Made by a program: the position numbers and the translations under genes
Assembly: GCA_014843695.1 (NCBI GenBank)
Contig: CM026400.1
Location: forward strand, 10,198,438 to 10,262,437
DNA: 64,000 nt
Reading direction: 5' to 3'
Source of the DNA: Archivesica marissinica
Lineage: Eukaryota; Mollusca; Bivalvia; Venerida; Vesicomyidae
The notes under the pieces: generated by a model
Database searches by the model: none
What the model saw: the letters and a program-made list of their open reading frames with translations, nothing else
What the model was told of the DNA's origin: nothing
Shown: piece by piece, positions 53,401-61,560 of the stretch
Numbering within the stretch: the first letter of the stretch is position 1
How the letters are laid out: every line of letters starts with the position of its first letter

Positions 53401-56400
53401 TAACATGTTGATTGTCAGTACATCACACGATGCTTGTCAGTACATCACATGATGCTTGTCAGTACATAACATGACAAGCAAGTACATCGCATGATGCTTG
53501 TCAGTACATCACATGATTCTTGTCAGTACATCACATGATGCTTGTCAGTACATCACATGATGCTTGTCAGTACATCACACGATGTATGATGTCAGTACAT
53601 CACACGATGCTTGTTGTCAAGCGTTGCTATTGGATTCTCTATATGCCTGCATTGTTGCATACATCTATGCTACTCCAGTTTGTTGTCAAGCGCTGCTATT
53701 GGATTCTCTATATGCCTGCATTGTTGCATACATCTATGCTACTCCAGCTTGTTGTCAAGCGTTGCTATTGGATTCTCTATATGCCTGCATTGTTACATAC
53801 ATCTATGCTACTCCAGCTTGTTGTCAAGCGTTGCTATTGGATTCTCTATATGCCTGCATTGTTACATACATATATGCTACTCCAGCTTGTTGTCAAGCGT
53901 TGCTATTGGATTCTCTATATGCCTGCATTGTTGCATACATCTATGCTAATCCAGCTTGTTGTCAAGCGTTGCTATTGGATTCTCTATATGCCTGCATTGT
54001 TACATACATCTATGCTACTCCAGTTTGTTGTCAAGCGTTGCTATTGGATTCTCTATGTGCCTGCATTGTTACATACATCTATGCTACTCCAGCTTGTTGT
54101 CAAGCGTTGCTATTGGATTCATAATTGTTACAAGCTTGTTGTCAAGCGTTGCTATTGGATTCTCTATATGCCTGCATTGTTGCATACATCTATGCTAATC
54201 CAGCTTGTTGTCAAGCGTTGCTATTGGATTCTCTATATGCCTGCATTGTTACATACATCTATGCTACTCCAGTTTGTTGTCAAGCGTTGCTATTGGATTC
54301 TCTATGTGCCTGCATTGTTACATACATCTATGCTACTCCAGCTTGTTGTCAAGCGTTGCTATTGGATTCTCTATATGCCTGCATTGTTACATACATCTAA
54401 GCTACTCCAGCTTGTTGTCAAGCGTTGCTATTGGATTCTCTATATGCCTGCATTGTTACATACATCTAAGCTACTCCAGCTTGTTGTCAAGCGTTGCTAT
54501 TGGATTCTCTATATGCCTGCATTGTTACATACATATATGCTACTCCAGCTTGTTGTCAAGCGTTGCTATTGGATTCTCTATATGCCTGCATTGTTACATA
54601 CATCTATGCTACTCCAGCTTGTTGTCAAGCGTTGCTATTGGATTCTCTATATGCCTGCATTGTTGCATACATCTATGCTACTCCAGCTTGTTGTCAAGCG
54701 TTGCTATTGGATTCTCTATATGCCTGCATTGTTACATACATCTAAGCTACTCCAGCTTGTTGTCAAGCGTTGCTATTGGATTCTCTATATGCCTGCATTG
54801 TTACATACATCTAAGCTACTCCAGCTTGTTGTCAAGCGTTGCTATTGGATTCTCTATATGCCTGCATTGTTACATACATCTATGCTACTCCAGCTTGTTG
54901 TCAAGCGTTGCTATTGGATTCTCTATATGCCTGCATTGTTACATACATCTATGCTACTCCAGCTTGTTGTCAAGCGTTGCTATTGGATTCTCTATATGCC
55001 TGCATTGTTGCATACATCTATGCTACTCCAGCTTGTTGTCAAGCGTTGCTATTGGATTCTCTATATGCCTGCATTGTTACATACATCTATGCTACTCCAG
55101 CTTGTTGTCAAGCGTTGCTATTGGATTCTCTATATGCCTGCATTGTTACATACATCTATGCTACTCCAGCTTGTTGTCAAGCGTTGCTATTGGATTCTCT
55201 ATATGCCTGCATTGTTACATACATCTATGCTACTCCAGCTTGTTGTCAAGCGTTGCTATTGGATTCTCTATATGCCTGCATTGTTGCATACATCTATGCT
55301 ACTCCAGCTTGTTGTCAAGCGTTGCTATTGGATTCTCTATATGCCTGCATTGTTACATACATCTATGCTACTCCAGTTTGTTGTCAAGCGTTGCTATTGG
55401 ATTCTCTATGTGCCTGCATTGTTACATACATCTATGCTACTCCAGCTTGTTGTCAAGCGTTGCTATTGGATTCTCTATATGCCTGCATTGTTGCATACAT
55501 CTATGCTACTCCAGCTTGTTGTCAAGCGTTGCTATTGGATTCTCTATATGCCTGCATTGTTGCATACATCTATGCTACTCCAGCTTGTTGTCAAGCGTTG
55601 CTATTGGATTCTCTATATGCCTGCATTGTTGCATACATCTATGCTACTCCAGCTTGTTGTCAAGCGTTGCTATTGGATTCTCTATATGCCTGCATTGTTA
55701 CATACATCTATGCTACTCCAGCTTGTTGTCAAGCGTTGCTATTGGATTCTCTATATGCCTGCATTGTTGCATACATCTATGCTACTCCAGCTTGTTGTCA
55801 AGCGTTGCTATTGGATTCTCTATATGCCTGCATTGTTACATACATCTATGCTACTCCAGCTTGTTGTCAAGCGTTGCTATTGGATTCTCTATATGCCTGC
55901 ATTGTTACATACATCTATGCTACTCCAGCTTGTTGTCAAGCGTTGCTATTGGATTCTCTATATGCCTGCATTGTTACATACATCTATGCTACTCCAGCTT
56001 GTTGTCAAGCGTTGCTATTGGATTCTCTATATGCCTGCATTGTTACATACATCTATGCTACTCCAGCTTGTTGTCAAGCGTTGCTATTGGATTCTCTATA
56101 TGCCTGCATTGTTACATACATCTATGCTACTCCAGCTTGTTGTCAAGCGTTGCTATTGGATTCTCTATATGCCTGCATTGTTACATACATCTAAGCTACT
56201 CCAGCTTGTTGTCAAGCGTTGCTATTGGATTCTCTATATGCCTGCATTGTTACATACATATATGCTAATCCAGCTTGTTGTCAAGCGTTGCTATTGGATT
56301 CTCTATATGCCTGCATTGTTACATACATCTATGCTACTCCAGTTTGTTGTCAAGCGTTGCTATTGGATTCTCTATGTGCCTGCATTGTTACATACATCTA

Positions 56401-58598
56401 TGCTACTCCAGCTTGTTGTCAAGCGTTGCTATTGGATTCTCTATATGCCTGCATTGTTGCATACATCTATGCAACTCCAGCTTGTTGTCAAGCGTTGCTA
56501 TTGGATTCTCTATATGCCTGCATTGTTGCATACATCTATGCTACTCCAGATTGTTGTCAAGCGTTGCTATTGGATTCTCTATATGCCTGCATTGTTACAT
56601 ACATCTATGCTACTCCAGCTTGTTGTCAAGCGTTGCTATTGGATTCTCTATATGCCTGCATTGTTGCATACATCTATGCTACTCCAGCTTGTTGTCAAGC
56701 GTTGCTATTGGATTCTCTATATGCCTGCATTGTTACATACATCTAAGCTACTCCAGCTTGTTGTCAAGCGTTGCTATTGGATTCTCTATATGCCTGCATT
56801 GTTACATACATCTAAGCTACTCCAGCTTGTTGTCAAGCGTTGCTATTGGATTCTCTATATGCCTGCATTGTTACATACATATATGCTACTCCAGCTTGTT
56901 GTCAAGCGTTGCTATTGGATTCTCTATATGCCTGCATTGTTACATACATCTATGCTACTCCAGCTTGTTGTCAAGCGTTGCTATTGGATTCTCTATATGC
57001 CTGCATTGTTGCATACATCTATGCTACTCCAGCTTGTTGTCGAGCGTTGCTATTGGATTCTCTATATGCCTGCATTGTTACATACATCTATGCTACTCCA
57101 GCTTGTTGTCAAGCGTTGCTATTGGATTCTCTATATGCCTGCATTGTTGCATACATCTATGCTACTCCAGCTTGTTGTCAAGCGTTGCTATTGGATTCTC
57201 TATATGCCTGCATTGTTACATACATCTAAGCTACTCCAGCTTGTTGTCAAGCGTTGCTATTGGATTCTCTATATGCCTGCATTGTTACATACATCTAAGC
57301 TACTCCAGCTTGTTGTCAAGCGTTGCTATTGGATTCTCTATATGCCTGCATTGTTACATACATCTATGCTACTCCAGCTTGTTGTCAAGCGTTGCTATTG
57401 GATTCTCTATATGCCTGCATTGTTACATACATCTAAGCTACTCCAGCTTGTTGTCAAGCGTTGCTATTGGATTCTCTATATGCCTGCATTGTTACATACA
57501 TCTATGCTACTCCAGCTTGTTGTCAAGCGTTGCTATTGGATTCTCTATATGCCTGCATTGTTACATACATCTAAGCTACTCCAGCTTGTTGTCAAGCGTT
57601 GCTATTGGATTCTCTATATGCCTGCATTGTTACATACATATATGCTACTCCAGTGTGTTGTCAAGCGTTGCTATTGGATTCTCTATATGCCTGCATTGTT
57701 ACATACATATATGCTACTCCAGCTTGTTGTCAAGCGCTGCTATTGGATTCTTTATATGCCTGATTTGGTTAGATTTGACTTACCAGTCCCCTATATATTT
57801 GGTTAGACTTGACTTACCAGTCCCCTATATATTTGGTTAGACTTGACTTACCAGTCCCCTATATATTTGGTTAGACTTGACTTACCAGTCCCCTATATAT
57901 TTGGTTAGACTTGACTTATCAGTCCCCTATAGATTTGGTTAGACTTGACTTACCAGTCGCCTATATATTTGGTTAGATTTGACTTACCAGTCCCCTATAT
58001 ATTTGGTTAGACTTGACTTACCAGTCCCCTATATATTTGGTTAGATTTGACTTACCAGTCCCCTATATATTTGGTTAGACTTGACTTACCAGTCCCCTAT
58101 AGATTTGGTTAGATTTGACTTACCAGTCGCCTATATATTTGATGAGTTTTGACTTACCAGTCCCCTATTTATTTGACGAGTTTAGACTTACCAGTCCCCT
58201 ATAGCTTTGATGAGTTTATACTTACCAGTCCCCGATAGATTTGGTTAGATTTGACTTACCAGTCCCCTATAGATTTGGTTAGATTTGACTTACCAGGCGC
58301 CTATAGATTTGGTTAGATTTGACTTACCAGTCCCCTATAGTTTTGATGAGTTTAGACTTATCAATGCCCTATAGATTTGATGCGATTAAACTTACCAGTC
58401 CCCTATTGATTCGATGAAATTAGACTTACCAGTCCCCTATAGATTTGATGATTTATTTGGATTTATTTTCTTCAAATTTTATTTCCTGATCAATATTAGT
58501 TTAGACTTACCAGTCGCCTATCTCTCCTTGTTTAATTATGATGTCGTCTCGTCTGTATTTGCCCAAGCTGCAGTTACGTACTATGTCTTTGAGGTAGT
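32197..58598 (-). CDS. Protein with two cyclic-nucleotide-binding domains (CNBD2-like), 3' part, complement join of six exons
   Basis: Exons in transcript order are 58598-58511, 51260-51079, 47658-47349, 38398-38271, 36627-35621 and 32409-32197. All junctions have GT-AG borders and the phases agree throughout, giving 641 residues and a TGA at 32199-32197. The first cNMP domain has KQGEIGDCFYIILAGKISIY (exons 1-2) and the phosphate-binding cassette FGEVALISDDAVRTATIVA (exon 3), with Glu and Arg in the canonical places. The second domain has YPYDSVLVKQGDSVANIYFV and LGEVEVLMEMDTYMTTAVC; its Glu is present but the Arg is replaced by Thr, so it probably does not bind ligand. A basic, low-complexity tail of about 370 residues follows. 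CNBD2-type proteins are soluble cAMP-domain proteins of poorly known role, one of them needed in sperm. No kinase or channel domain is visible here. The 5' end was not found. Confidence 0.88.
32410..33241 (-). other. Intron 5 of the CNBD gene, distal part
   Basis: AT-rich sequence without recognised features, apart from the acceptor of exon 6. Confidence 0.5.
33242..33379 (+). pseudogene. Relic of a pogo/Tigger-type transposase N-terminal helix-turn-helix
   Basis: The plus-strand frame through 33263-33379 reads LTNAYQAVRDMGVSVKSTAR then RYGVPLSTLSDIS, followed by a stop. This matches the HTH_psq/CENP-B-type DNA-binding domain of pogo-group DDE transposases (A...V..G.S...AAR.YGVP.STL.D). Only this domain is left, with no start codon and no catalytic domain. 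It sits in a CNBD intron on the opposite strand. Confidence 0.75.
33380..33927. other. Intron sequence without recognised features
   Basis: AT-rich and unique. CGGCCGATAATAGGTACTTT near 33518 and CGGCCGATTACCGGTACGCC near 33719 are similar and in the same orientation, possibly flanking a decayed element of about 200 bp. Confidence 0.35.
33928..35632 (-). repeat. 23-bp minisatellite grown from the donor site of CNBD exon 5, about 74 copies
   Basis: Read on the minus strand, each unit is CTGCAGGTACAGGTGAGTGA plus CGT. The coding exon ends GGCTGCAGGTACAG and the intron starts GTGAGTGATGTCTGCAGG, so the unit contains the last 12 exon bases and the first bases of the intron, including the perfect donor CAG|GTGAGT. 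Dozens of intact CAG|GTGAGT copies follow the real one. Variants CATGTACAG and CAAGTACAG keep the GTGAGT, while CAGGCGAGT units lose it. Some units also hold GCAG|GTACAG as a second weak donor. If a later donor were used, the frame would reach TGA 54 bases into the array (35569-35567). Confidence 0.9.
35621..36627 (-). CDS. CNBD gene exon 5 (second cNMP domain end and C-terminal tail)
   Basis: The exon begins after TTGTTTTAG with GT of a split Gly codon and reads EVEVLMEMDTYMTTAVCTER, then TEVLVLEMRHYERLFVKKHQ. This is the last part of the second cNMP domain (a degenerate phosphate-binding cassette and the strand-helix after it). A basic helix with KKHQRTIDTMRRNLEKKLVT follows, then a proline/lysine stretch (PPPAADDNKKKRPE), a block rich in R/K/Q (ARQRSKLRLQAYKKEKNNAR) and an acidic, Ser-rich tail. 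The last codons are LRRLQVQ. The exon is 1007 bp, 335 codons plus two phase bases. The donor lies at the edge of the 23-bp array. Confidence 0.88.
36735..37400. repeat. Dispersed element also present at 60645-61110
   Basis: Shared landmarks in the same order and strand are CGTATGAAATAAAAGATATT, AGCAATGCTGC, CGATAAAACAAACTCGAAAC, TTACATTCGGAATGCATCGT, ATCCGCTGTTGTTTCACGCA and CGATTTTTGTAAACACAC. This copy has an extra segment (about 36990-37170) that includes a SINE tail relic (CCCGCGAGGGGTTCGACATT at 37100). The class is unknown; it lies within intron 4. Confidence 0.75.
37401..38270 (-). other. Intron 4 of the CNBD gene, remaining part, with a MITE-like hairpin
   Basis: CATATTTTATGAAACT at 37571-37586 and its exact reverse complement at 37650-37665 form an inverted repeat around 63 bases. 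No other feature was recognised in this AT-rich intron. Confidence 0.5.
38271..38398 (-). CDS. CNBD gene exon 4
   Basis: The exon starts after ACAATTCAG, where one base completes Arg begun in exon 3, and reads LIKEKKQKRQPEVAENLPPS, LKKRDTSSKLLKLCYLGKNE and SL. It leaves one G for the next exon, before the donor GG|GTAAGT. It is a basic insert inside the second cNMP domain, between the strand ending YFVVR and the cassette LGEVEVL. Only this frame is open across the exon. Confidence 0.82.
38447..42237. repeat. 27-bp (and 30-bp) minisatellite, about 138 copies
   Basis: The unit contains ATCTTAATAAATAACATCGG then CGTCAGT, with ATCATCGG (three extra bases), CATCAGT, CAATAT and AACAACATC variants. 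The unit is 27 or 30 bp and free of stops in one frame of each strand, so open frames of 609 (plus), 632 and 668 (minus) codons appear. They are artefacts. On the minus strand each unit has TACTGAC, then about 17 bases of T-rich sequence and TTAAG, resembling a branch point and an acceptor. The array lies just upstream of the exon 4 acceptor. Large blocks are duplicated (for example, the unit order at 39480-39900 recurs at about 39900-40160 and 40970-41400). Confidence 0.94.
42238..42853. mobile_element. 616-bp insertion splitting the 27-bp array, with a 167-bp hairpin
   Basis: The left flank ends CAGTATCTT and the right flank resumes AATAAATAACATCGG; together they restore one exact array unit, so this is an insertion. 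Positions 42241-42281 and 42367-42407 are perfect 41-base inverted repeats. Inside them 42291-42315 and 42333-42357 are perfect 25-base inverted repeats, and the loop itself contains AGGCCGCAGGCCT. The remainder, 42409-42852, is bounded by imperfect inverted ends (ATTATAACACGAC and the complement of GTCGTGTTAGAAT). There is no coding frame. The array continues to about 42916. Confidence 0.8.
42917..43276. other. Intron sequence without recognised features
   Basis: Unique sequence in intron 3; nothing recognised. Confidence 0.4.
43277..43453. mobile_element. 177-bp hAT-like MITE with TTTAAATT target duplication
   Basis: The element starts CACAGACGATTGGGGTTTGT and ends with the inverted counterpart, ...CACCCCAAGTGTCTGTG. 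The terminal inverted repeats run about 45 bases with several mismatches and include TGGTTTCGGGTTCA. TTTAAATT flanks both ends exactly (43269-43276 and 43454-43461), an 8-bp target duplication. The CACAG start is shared with the palindrome at 31871. Confidence 0.85.
43454..43854. other. Intron sequence with a short duplicated motif
   Basis: GAGATATAGCAAACATGTAT near 43710 is repeated near 43769 (with an extra TA). Otherwise nothing was recognised. Confidence 0.4.
43855..47283. repeat. 26-bp minisatellite, about 130 copies
   Basis: The unit is TACAAGTAACTACAACTCTA then TCGATG, with TCAATA, TCAATG and TATATCG variants and a short unit (CAACCACAAGTAACTACAAC) that recurs about a dozen times, marking higher-order blocks. 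It fills the intron after exon 3 and ends about 65 bases from that exon. Confidence 0.95.
47349..47658 (-). CDS. CNBD gene exon 3 (phosphate-binding cassette)
   Basis: The exon follows TATTCTACAG and opens with GA of a split Gly codon: SGFPFGEVALISDDAVRTAT then IVAEEETDVLVVDRALYNRA. FGE and the Arg before TAT match the cAMP-contacting residues of regulatory-subunit and Epac-type domains. It continues with a linker helix and the start of the second domain (YPYDSVLVKQGDSVANIYFV then V). It ends with AG of a split Arg codon before GTATTA. The 310-bp exon joins exons 2 and 4 in phase. Confidence 0.92.
47729..48512. repeat. 28-bp minisatellite
   Basis: The unit is TGTAGCTGCATATACCTTGT then GTTATTAA, in about 28 copies with CATTGT and CCATGT variants. 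It is in intron 2, upstream of exon 3. On the minus strand each unit holds CAAG|GTATAT and TATATGCAG, weak donor- and acceptor-like strings. Confidence 0.94.
48524..48735 (+). mobile_element. tRNA-derived SINE, copy 3, 5'-truncated
   Basis: It lacks the A-box part of the head, starting at CAACCTATCATCACTGATGG, and then follows the element at 21298 through GGCAGTTTCTTACGGAGGTT to GCGTAAAACCCGAAATATAA. The 3' ends match copy 1 rather than copy 2. Confidence 0.85.
48830..49382. repeat. 26-bp minisatellite
   Basis: The unit is CTAGCTAAAAACACACCTCC then AACAAT, in about 21 copies, nearly identical apart from single deletions (48938, 49112, 49225). The low divergence suggests a young array. Confidence 0.95.
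49383..49470 (+). repeat. Dispersed repeat fragment (relative of 20692-20815, inverted)
   Basis: AAATTCCGGGTGTGCATGTT and AGCCAAGCTACGCCCATGAA correspond in reverse to the fragment in the hydrolase intron. The 26-bp array ends precisely at its start. Confidence 0.5.
49503..50712. repeat. 20-bp minisatellite with 10-bp substructure
   Basis: Units are TATGTGCATATATGTGTAAC or the same with AAG; shortened TATGTGTAAG units mark duplicated blocks. There are about 60 copies of the 20-bp unit. The tract is purine/pyrimidine-alternating and AT-rich. Confidence 0.94.
50713..51078. other. Short 18-22-bp tandem repeat and intron flank
   Basis: Positions 50770-50882 hold about six degenerate units of GGATCACTGCGAGCACCTGT. 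The region just before it (CTCGCCCTTGATTCGAACTT) resembles the B-box end of a tRNA-like sequence in reverse. The remainder is intron adjoining the exon 2 donor. Confidence 0.6.
51079..51260 (-). CDS. CNBD gene exon 2
   Basis: The exon follows CTATTTCAG. One base completes the Cys begun in exon 1, and the exon reads FYIILAGKISIYIINKDKGA, then GARDAGAGDGDEKDAFANIG and a segment ending LGNFVTSL, leaving G before GTATGC. FYII..GK.SIY is the central beta-strand pair of a cNMP-binding domain. The Gly/Ala/Asp-rich stretch is an insert of about 35 residues between strands, longer than in the canonical domain. Confidence 0.9.
51388..53605. repeat. 22-bp minisatellite interrupted by two copies of one insert
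   Basis: The unit is TCAGTACATAACATGATGCT then TG, with ACATCACAT, ACGATG, AGCATG and GTTGATTG variants, in about 77 copies. It fills much of intron 1 and runs directly into the 69-bp array. Confidence 0.94.
51939..52207. mobile_element. 264-bp AGCGC-type dispersed element in the array, copy 1 (copy 2 at 53025-53293)
   Basis: Both copies start after a (TTA)n run with TATATACCAAACTTATATAG, CGCTCTTTTCATC, and end TTAATCCTGATTGAGCACAG. They lie exactly 1086 bp apart with no length difference and only two differences noticed (TATCAC/TTTCAC; AAAACTT/AAAACAT). Flanking array units are also alike, so the copies arose by duplication of a 1086-bp block rather than by two insertions. The class of the element is unknown; ATATAGCGC motifs are common in marine invertebrate repeats. 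Confidence 0.85.
53606..57745. repeat. 69-bp minisatellite, about 60 copies, with a 1428-codon artefact frame
   Basis: Each unit contains TTGTTGTCAAGCGTTGCTAT, TGGATTCTCTATATGCCTGC and ATTGTTACATACATCTATGC then TACTCCAGC. The length is 23 codons, and two forward frames lack stops, so open frames of 1428 and 687/521 codons arise. The third frame is broken only where TATGC is TAAGC. Variants occur in ordered blocks (for example the TATGTGCC units at 54055, 54305, 55409 and 56376). One unit is truncated at 54121-54133. Confidence 0.95.
57755..58520 (-). repeat. 34-bp minisatellite grown from the donor site of CNBD exon 1, about 20 copies
   Basis: On the minus strand each unit reads ATAGGGGACTGGTAAGTCAA, then GTCTAACCAAATAT. 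The real exon ends GATAGGCGACTG and its intron begins GTAAGTCTAAAC, so the unit spans the exon-intron junction with a perfect GTAAGT donor. Units with the exon-like GGCGACTG variant exist at about 57951-57962 and 58119-58130. The array body ends near 58452; about 46 unique bases separate it from the exon's own junction at 58511/58510. Read-through past the real donor meets TAA at once (TG|G TAA), so use of a decoy would truncate the protein. Confidence 0.9.
58511..58598 (-). CDS. CNBD gene exon 1 of those visible
   Basis: The 88-bp exon follows ATACTTGCAG and begins with two bases of a split codon (xAC), then YLKDIVRNCSLGKYRRDDII then IKQGEIGD, and ends TG of a split Cys codon before GTAAGT. 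KY..DD.II.QGE.GD.FYII is the classic opening of a cNMP-binding domain. The codon phase proves that at least one more exon lies upstream; none was identified between 58.6 and 64 kb. Confidence 0.9.
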
Positions 58599-58677
58599 CT
58601 GCAAGTATATATAAATACACCTATGTATTATGCCAGATTGCACTAGCCACGCCGTGACATCATGTAACAGTTCCTAT

Positions 58678-59090
58678 TGGCTGCTCACCACGACGTGGCG
58701 TGTGTTCAGTTCCTATTGGCTGCTCACCACGATATGGCGTATGTTCAGTTCATAGTGGCTGCTCACCACGACGTGGCGTGTGTTTAGTTCCTATTGGCTG
58801 CTCACCACGATATGGCGTGTGTTCAGTTCCTATTGGCTGCTCACCACGATATAGCGTGTGTTCAGATCATAGTGGCTGCTCACCACGATATGGCGTGTAT
58901 TCAGTTCATATTGGCTGCTCACCACGATATGGCGTGTGTTCAGTTCCTATAGGGCGTGTGTTCAGTTCCAATTGTCTGCTCACCACGATATGGCGTGTAT
59001 TCAGTTCCTATTGGCTGCTCACCACGATGTGGCGTGTGTTCAGTTCCTATTGGCTGCTCACCACGATATGGCGTGTGTTCTTTTCATGTT
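58678..59090. repeat. 39-bp minisatellite upstream of CNBD exon 1
   Basis: The unit contains TTCCTATTGGCTGCTCACCA then CGATATGGCGTGTGTTCAG, in about 10 copies. On the minus strand it holds CGTG|GTGAGC, a donor-like string, so it might derive from an unseen upstream exon end, but no such exon was found beside it. Confidence 0.93.
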
Positions 59091-59174
59091 ATAGAGGTTC
59101 AACAATCAGATCGGCACATTAGAGATCAACTAGAAATCTGACGCTCAAGGTTTGTGTGTTGGCCACATGTGAAC

Positions 59175-59530
59175 ACCCCGGCACATTTAGCGAACCAGCT
59201 AGATAGCTTTCTCACATGTCCTGGTAGACACGAACTAATTGCCAGCTAGATAGCTTTCTCACACGAACTAATTGCCAGCTAGACAGCCTCCTCACATGTC
59301 CTGGTAGACACGAACTAATTGCCAGCTAGATAGCTTTCTCACACGAAATAATTGCCAGCTAGATAGCCTCCTCGCATGTATTGGTACACACGAACTAATT
59401 GCCAGCTAGATAGCTTTCTCACACGAACTTATTGCCAGCTAGATAGCTTTCTCACACGAACTTATTGCCAGCTAGATAGCTTTCTCACACGAAATAATTG
59501 CCAGCTAGATAGCTTTCTCACATGAAATAA
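59175..59530. repeat. 33-bp minisatellite with longer compound units
   Basis: GCCAGCTAGATAGCTTTCTC then ACACGAACTAATT is the basic unit. Longer units include CATGTCCTGGTAGACACGAA. There are about 10 units in all. Confidence 0.92.
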
Positions 59531-59559
59531 TTGAAATCTGCATCTATGAAGTTGATTCT

Positions 59560-59750
59560 CTCAAAGATCAGGAGTTCGAGCCCCCGCTGGAGCCGATTGT
59601 GCCCTTAGGCAAGGCATTTAAATTCCACATTGTCTTCTCTCTCCTTCATGGCGATGGAGTCCATCAGGAATGAGGTCTCGAGAATGATTAATATACGTTG
59701 AAAGAACTTGTTTCGCAATCGAGCTCAACTAAATTTGTATAAACTAAATT
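59560..59750 (+). mobile_element. tRNA-derived SINE, TCGCAATCG-tail family, copy 2
   Basis: AAGATCAGGAGTTCGAGCCC is a B-box-like head remnant. The body shares GGCATTTAAATTCCACATTG, GTCCATCAGGAATGAGGTCT and CTTGTTTCGCAATCGAGCTC with the element at 28205-28372. Confidence 0.75.
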
Positions 59751-59882
59751 GATTCTACAATCTCTGAGTGCCCGCTTTGATAAGTTGGTCCTGGTGAAAA
59801 CAAACTAACAAACCATTTCTTGAAAGGAACCAGACTGACCCAGCATGCATACCCTGCTGCATATTAAGGGGTATATATAACC

Positions 59883-59958
59883 GTAACACACAGTCTATTC
59901 ATCTGTTTAGCTGAAATACTACCGTAACACACAGTCTATTCATCTGTTTAGCTAAAAT
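59883..59958. repeat. Two-copy 40-bp tandem duplication
   Basis: ACCGTAACACACAGTCTATT then CATCTGTTTAGCTGAAATAC is present twice with one substitution. Confidence 0.88.
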
Positions 59959-60044
59959 ACACTTCCACACGAAGAGGGTATTGTGTATACGCCGTGAAAA
60001 TAATTCTACTCAGCTCATATAGTGCGTGCAACTTAGAAGATGTG

Positions 60045-60328
60045 TTTTACGTTTATTTATCGTCGCTACCGGTTGCCCATATGAGGGCGCCTCCTGAAGA
60101 GATTAGTCAATTTAGATATTTGGAGGATAGTGCAATGATACAGACAGAGACCCATTCCAAAGTATCCTCTGGTTCTGTTACGTGCACGGTGTAAAACACC
60201 GACACGAGACCTCGGTTTAACGTCCCAAGACTGTTAATTGTATTAGGGTCAGACGGGGGATCGGGCCTGCGATCCCTGGATTACCAGTCCAGCGTGTTAC
60301 CACTGGACTACATATCCGTCTGTAACTT
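60045..60328 (-). mobile_element. tRNA-derived SINE with Thr-like head, minus strand
   Basis: On the minus strand the head reads CAGACGGATATGTAGTCCAG, GGTAACACGCTGGACTGGTA and ATCCAGGGATCGCAGGC. CTGGA-CTGGTAA-TCCAG would be an anticodon arm with GGT. CAGACGG/CCGTCTG can pair as an end stem, but the T arm is shifted, so this is a tRNA-like SINE head and not a working tRNA. The body includes the complements of CGAGACCTCGGTTTAACGTC and TGGAGGATAGTGCAATGATA. Confidence 0.75.
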
Positions 60329-60644
60329 AGAAGATCGCGACTCTAGTCTAATTTACCATACAGTGCCAATCGCGACTTGGAGGTGTGTCTCTTTCATTCT
60401 GGATTTTAACAATTTAAGGGAAGCAAATCCTCCGGGCTTGTATTGGTTGCTTTGTTCATGATATAAGCTGCATATTCATATATAACATTTTGTATTACTC
60501 TATTGTTTTCTGTAGCCATTTTATGTAATGTTTGTAAATGCATTGTATCAGTAATGTGTGTATGGGGGGGGGGAGTATCGTTATGTGGCATTAACTCGTA
60601 ACCCACATAGCTTGATGTCCGAGGCTATATTTGACAAACCATAT

Positions 60645-61110
60645 GTTTAAAGCATATCGTATGAAATAAAAGATATTTGAAAAAATCAAATTTTACGTTA
60701 TGGGTAGCAATGCTGCTACACATTCTTAAATTATAATTTGTATAATTATGTTCAATTAATAAAGTGTTTTCTGCGATAAAACAAACTCGAAACCGAAAGT
60801 AGGACTTTCAGAGTCGGTCGGTCACGCGACTTGTTCAAAATCGGAACCTGATTTACATTCGGAATGCATCGTCCTCCTTCGGTAATGATGAAAACAAACA
60901 TGGCATATCCGCTGTTGTTTCACGCATGCGCGCTGTGCGTGTTTAAAATTTCGTTTGTTGACAAACAAATTCGCGTATACGACAGTTTATATTTATTTGA
61001 ATTGTATCGTTTCTAAGCGACTATTTCGATTTTTGTAAACACACACACACACACACATTAGTATTTATATTTTACCAAAAACATCCTTTATTGCGATATA
61101 ATGCTGCTTT
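60645..61110. repeat. Dispersed element, second copy of 36735-37400
   Basis: Same landmark order as the intron 4 copy, without the extra segment and with an (AC)n tract at 61040-61058. Between the two copies there are many substitutions, so they are not recent duplicates. Confidence 0.75.
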
Positions 61111-61364
61111 TAACTATTCGTATTATCCATTCTCCTGAAAGTTGACATAATTTAACGAATTAATAGAACCATTGATATATAAAATATATAAAAAAGAAAG
61201 TGGGTTTTCATTTTTTGTAGGAAGAGATTATATGCATCCCACTATGAATGTGTCATTCCGGATACGTTTGGTTAAGTTGCCATTATTGTTATTAATTTAT
61301 TACTTATTTATCTATTTTAGCTTTTGTTTCTATAATACAGACTCGTCTATTACCGGATATGTGT
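61111..61364. other. AT-rich spacer
   Basis: Nothing recognised. Confidence 0.4.
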
Positions 61365-61560
61365 GTGTGATTTACGTTTATTTATCGCCGCTACCGGTTG
61401 CCCATATAAGCGACGTCTCCTGAAGAGATTAGTCATTTTTGATTTTTGGAGGATAGTGCAATGATACAGACAGAGACTCATTCCAGAGTCTCCTCTTGTT
61501 CGTTTACGTACACGACACGATACCTCGGTTTAAAGTCGCATCTGAAAGACTGATTATTGT
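61365..61560 (-). mobile_element. Body of a second Thr-like SINE
   Basis: TTTACGTTTATTTATCGCCG, CTCCTGAAGAGATTAGTCAT, GGAGGATAGTGCAATGATAC and ACGATACCTCGGTTTAAAGT match 60045-60240. Its tRNA-like head has become the tandem array that follows. Confidence 0.75.

Noticed and set aside
53520..57806. Open frame of 1428 codons, plus strand
   Set aside because: It is the 69-bp array read in one frame. A second forward frame is also open over long stretches, because the unit length is a multiple of three without stops. There is no codon bias, domain or natural start.
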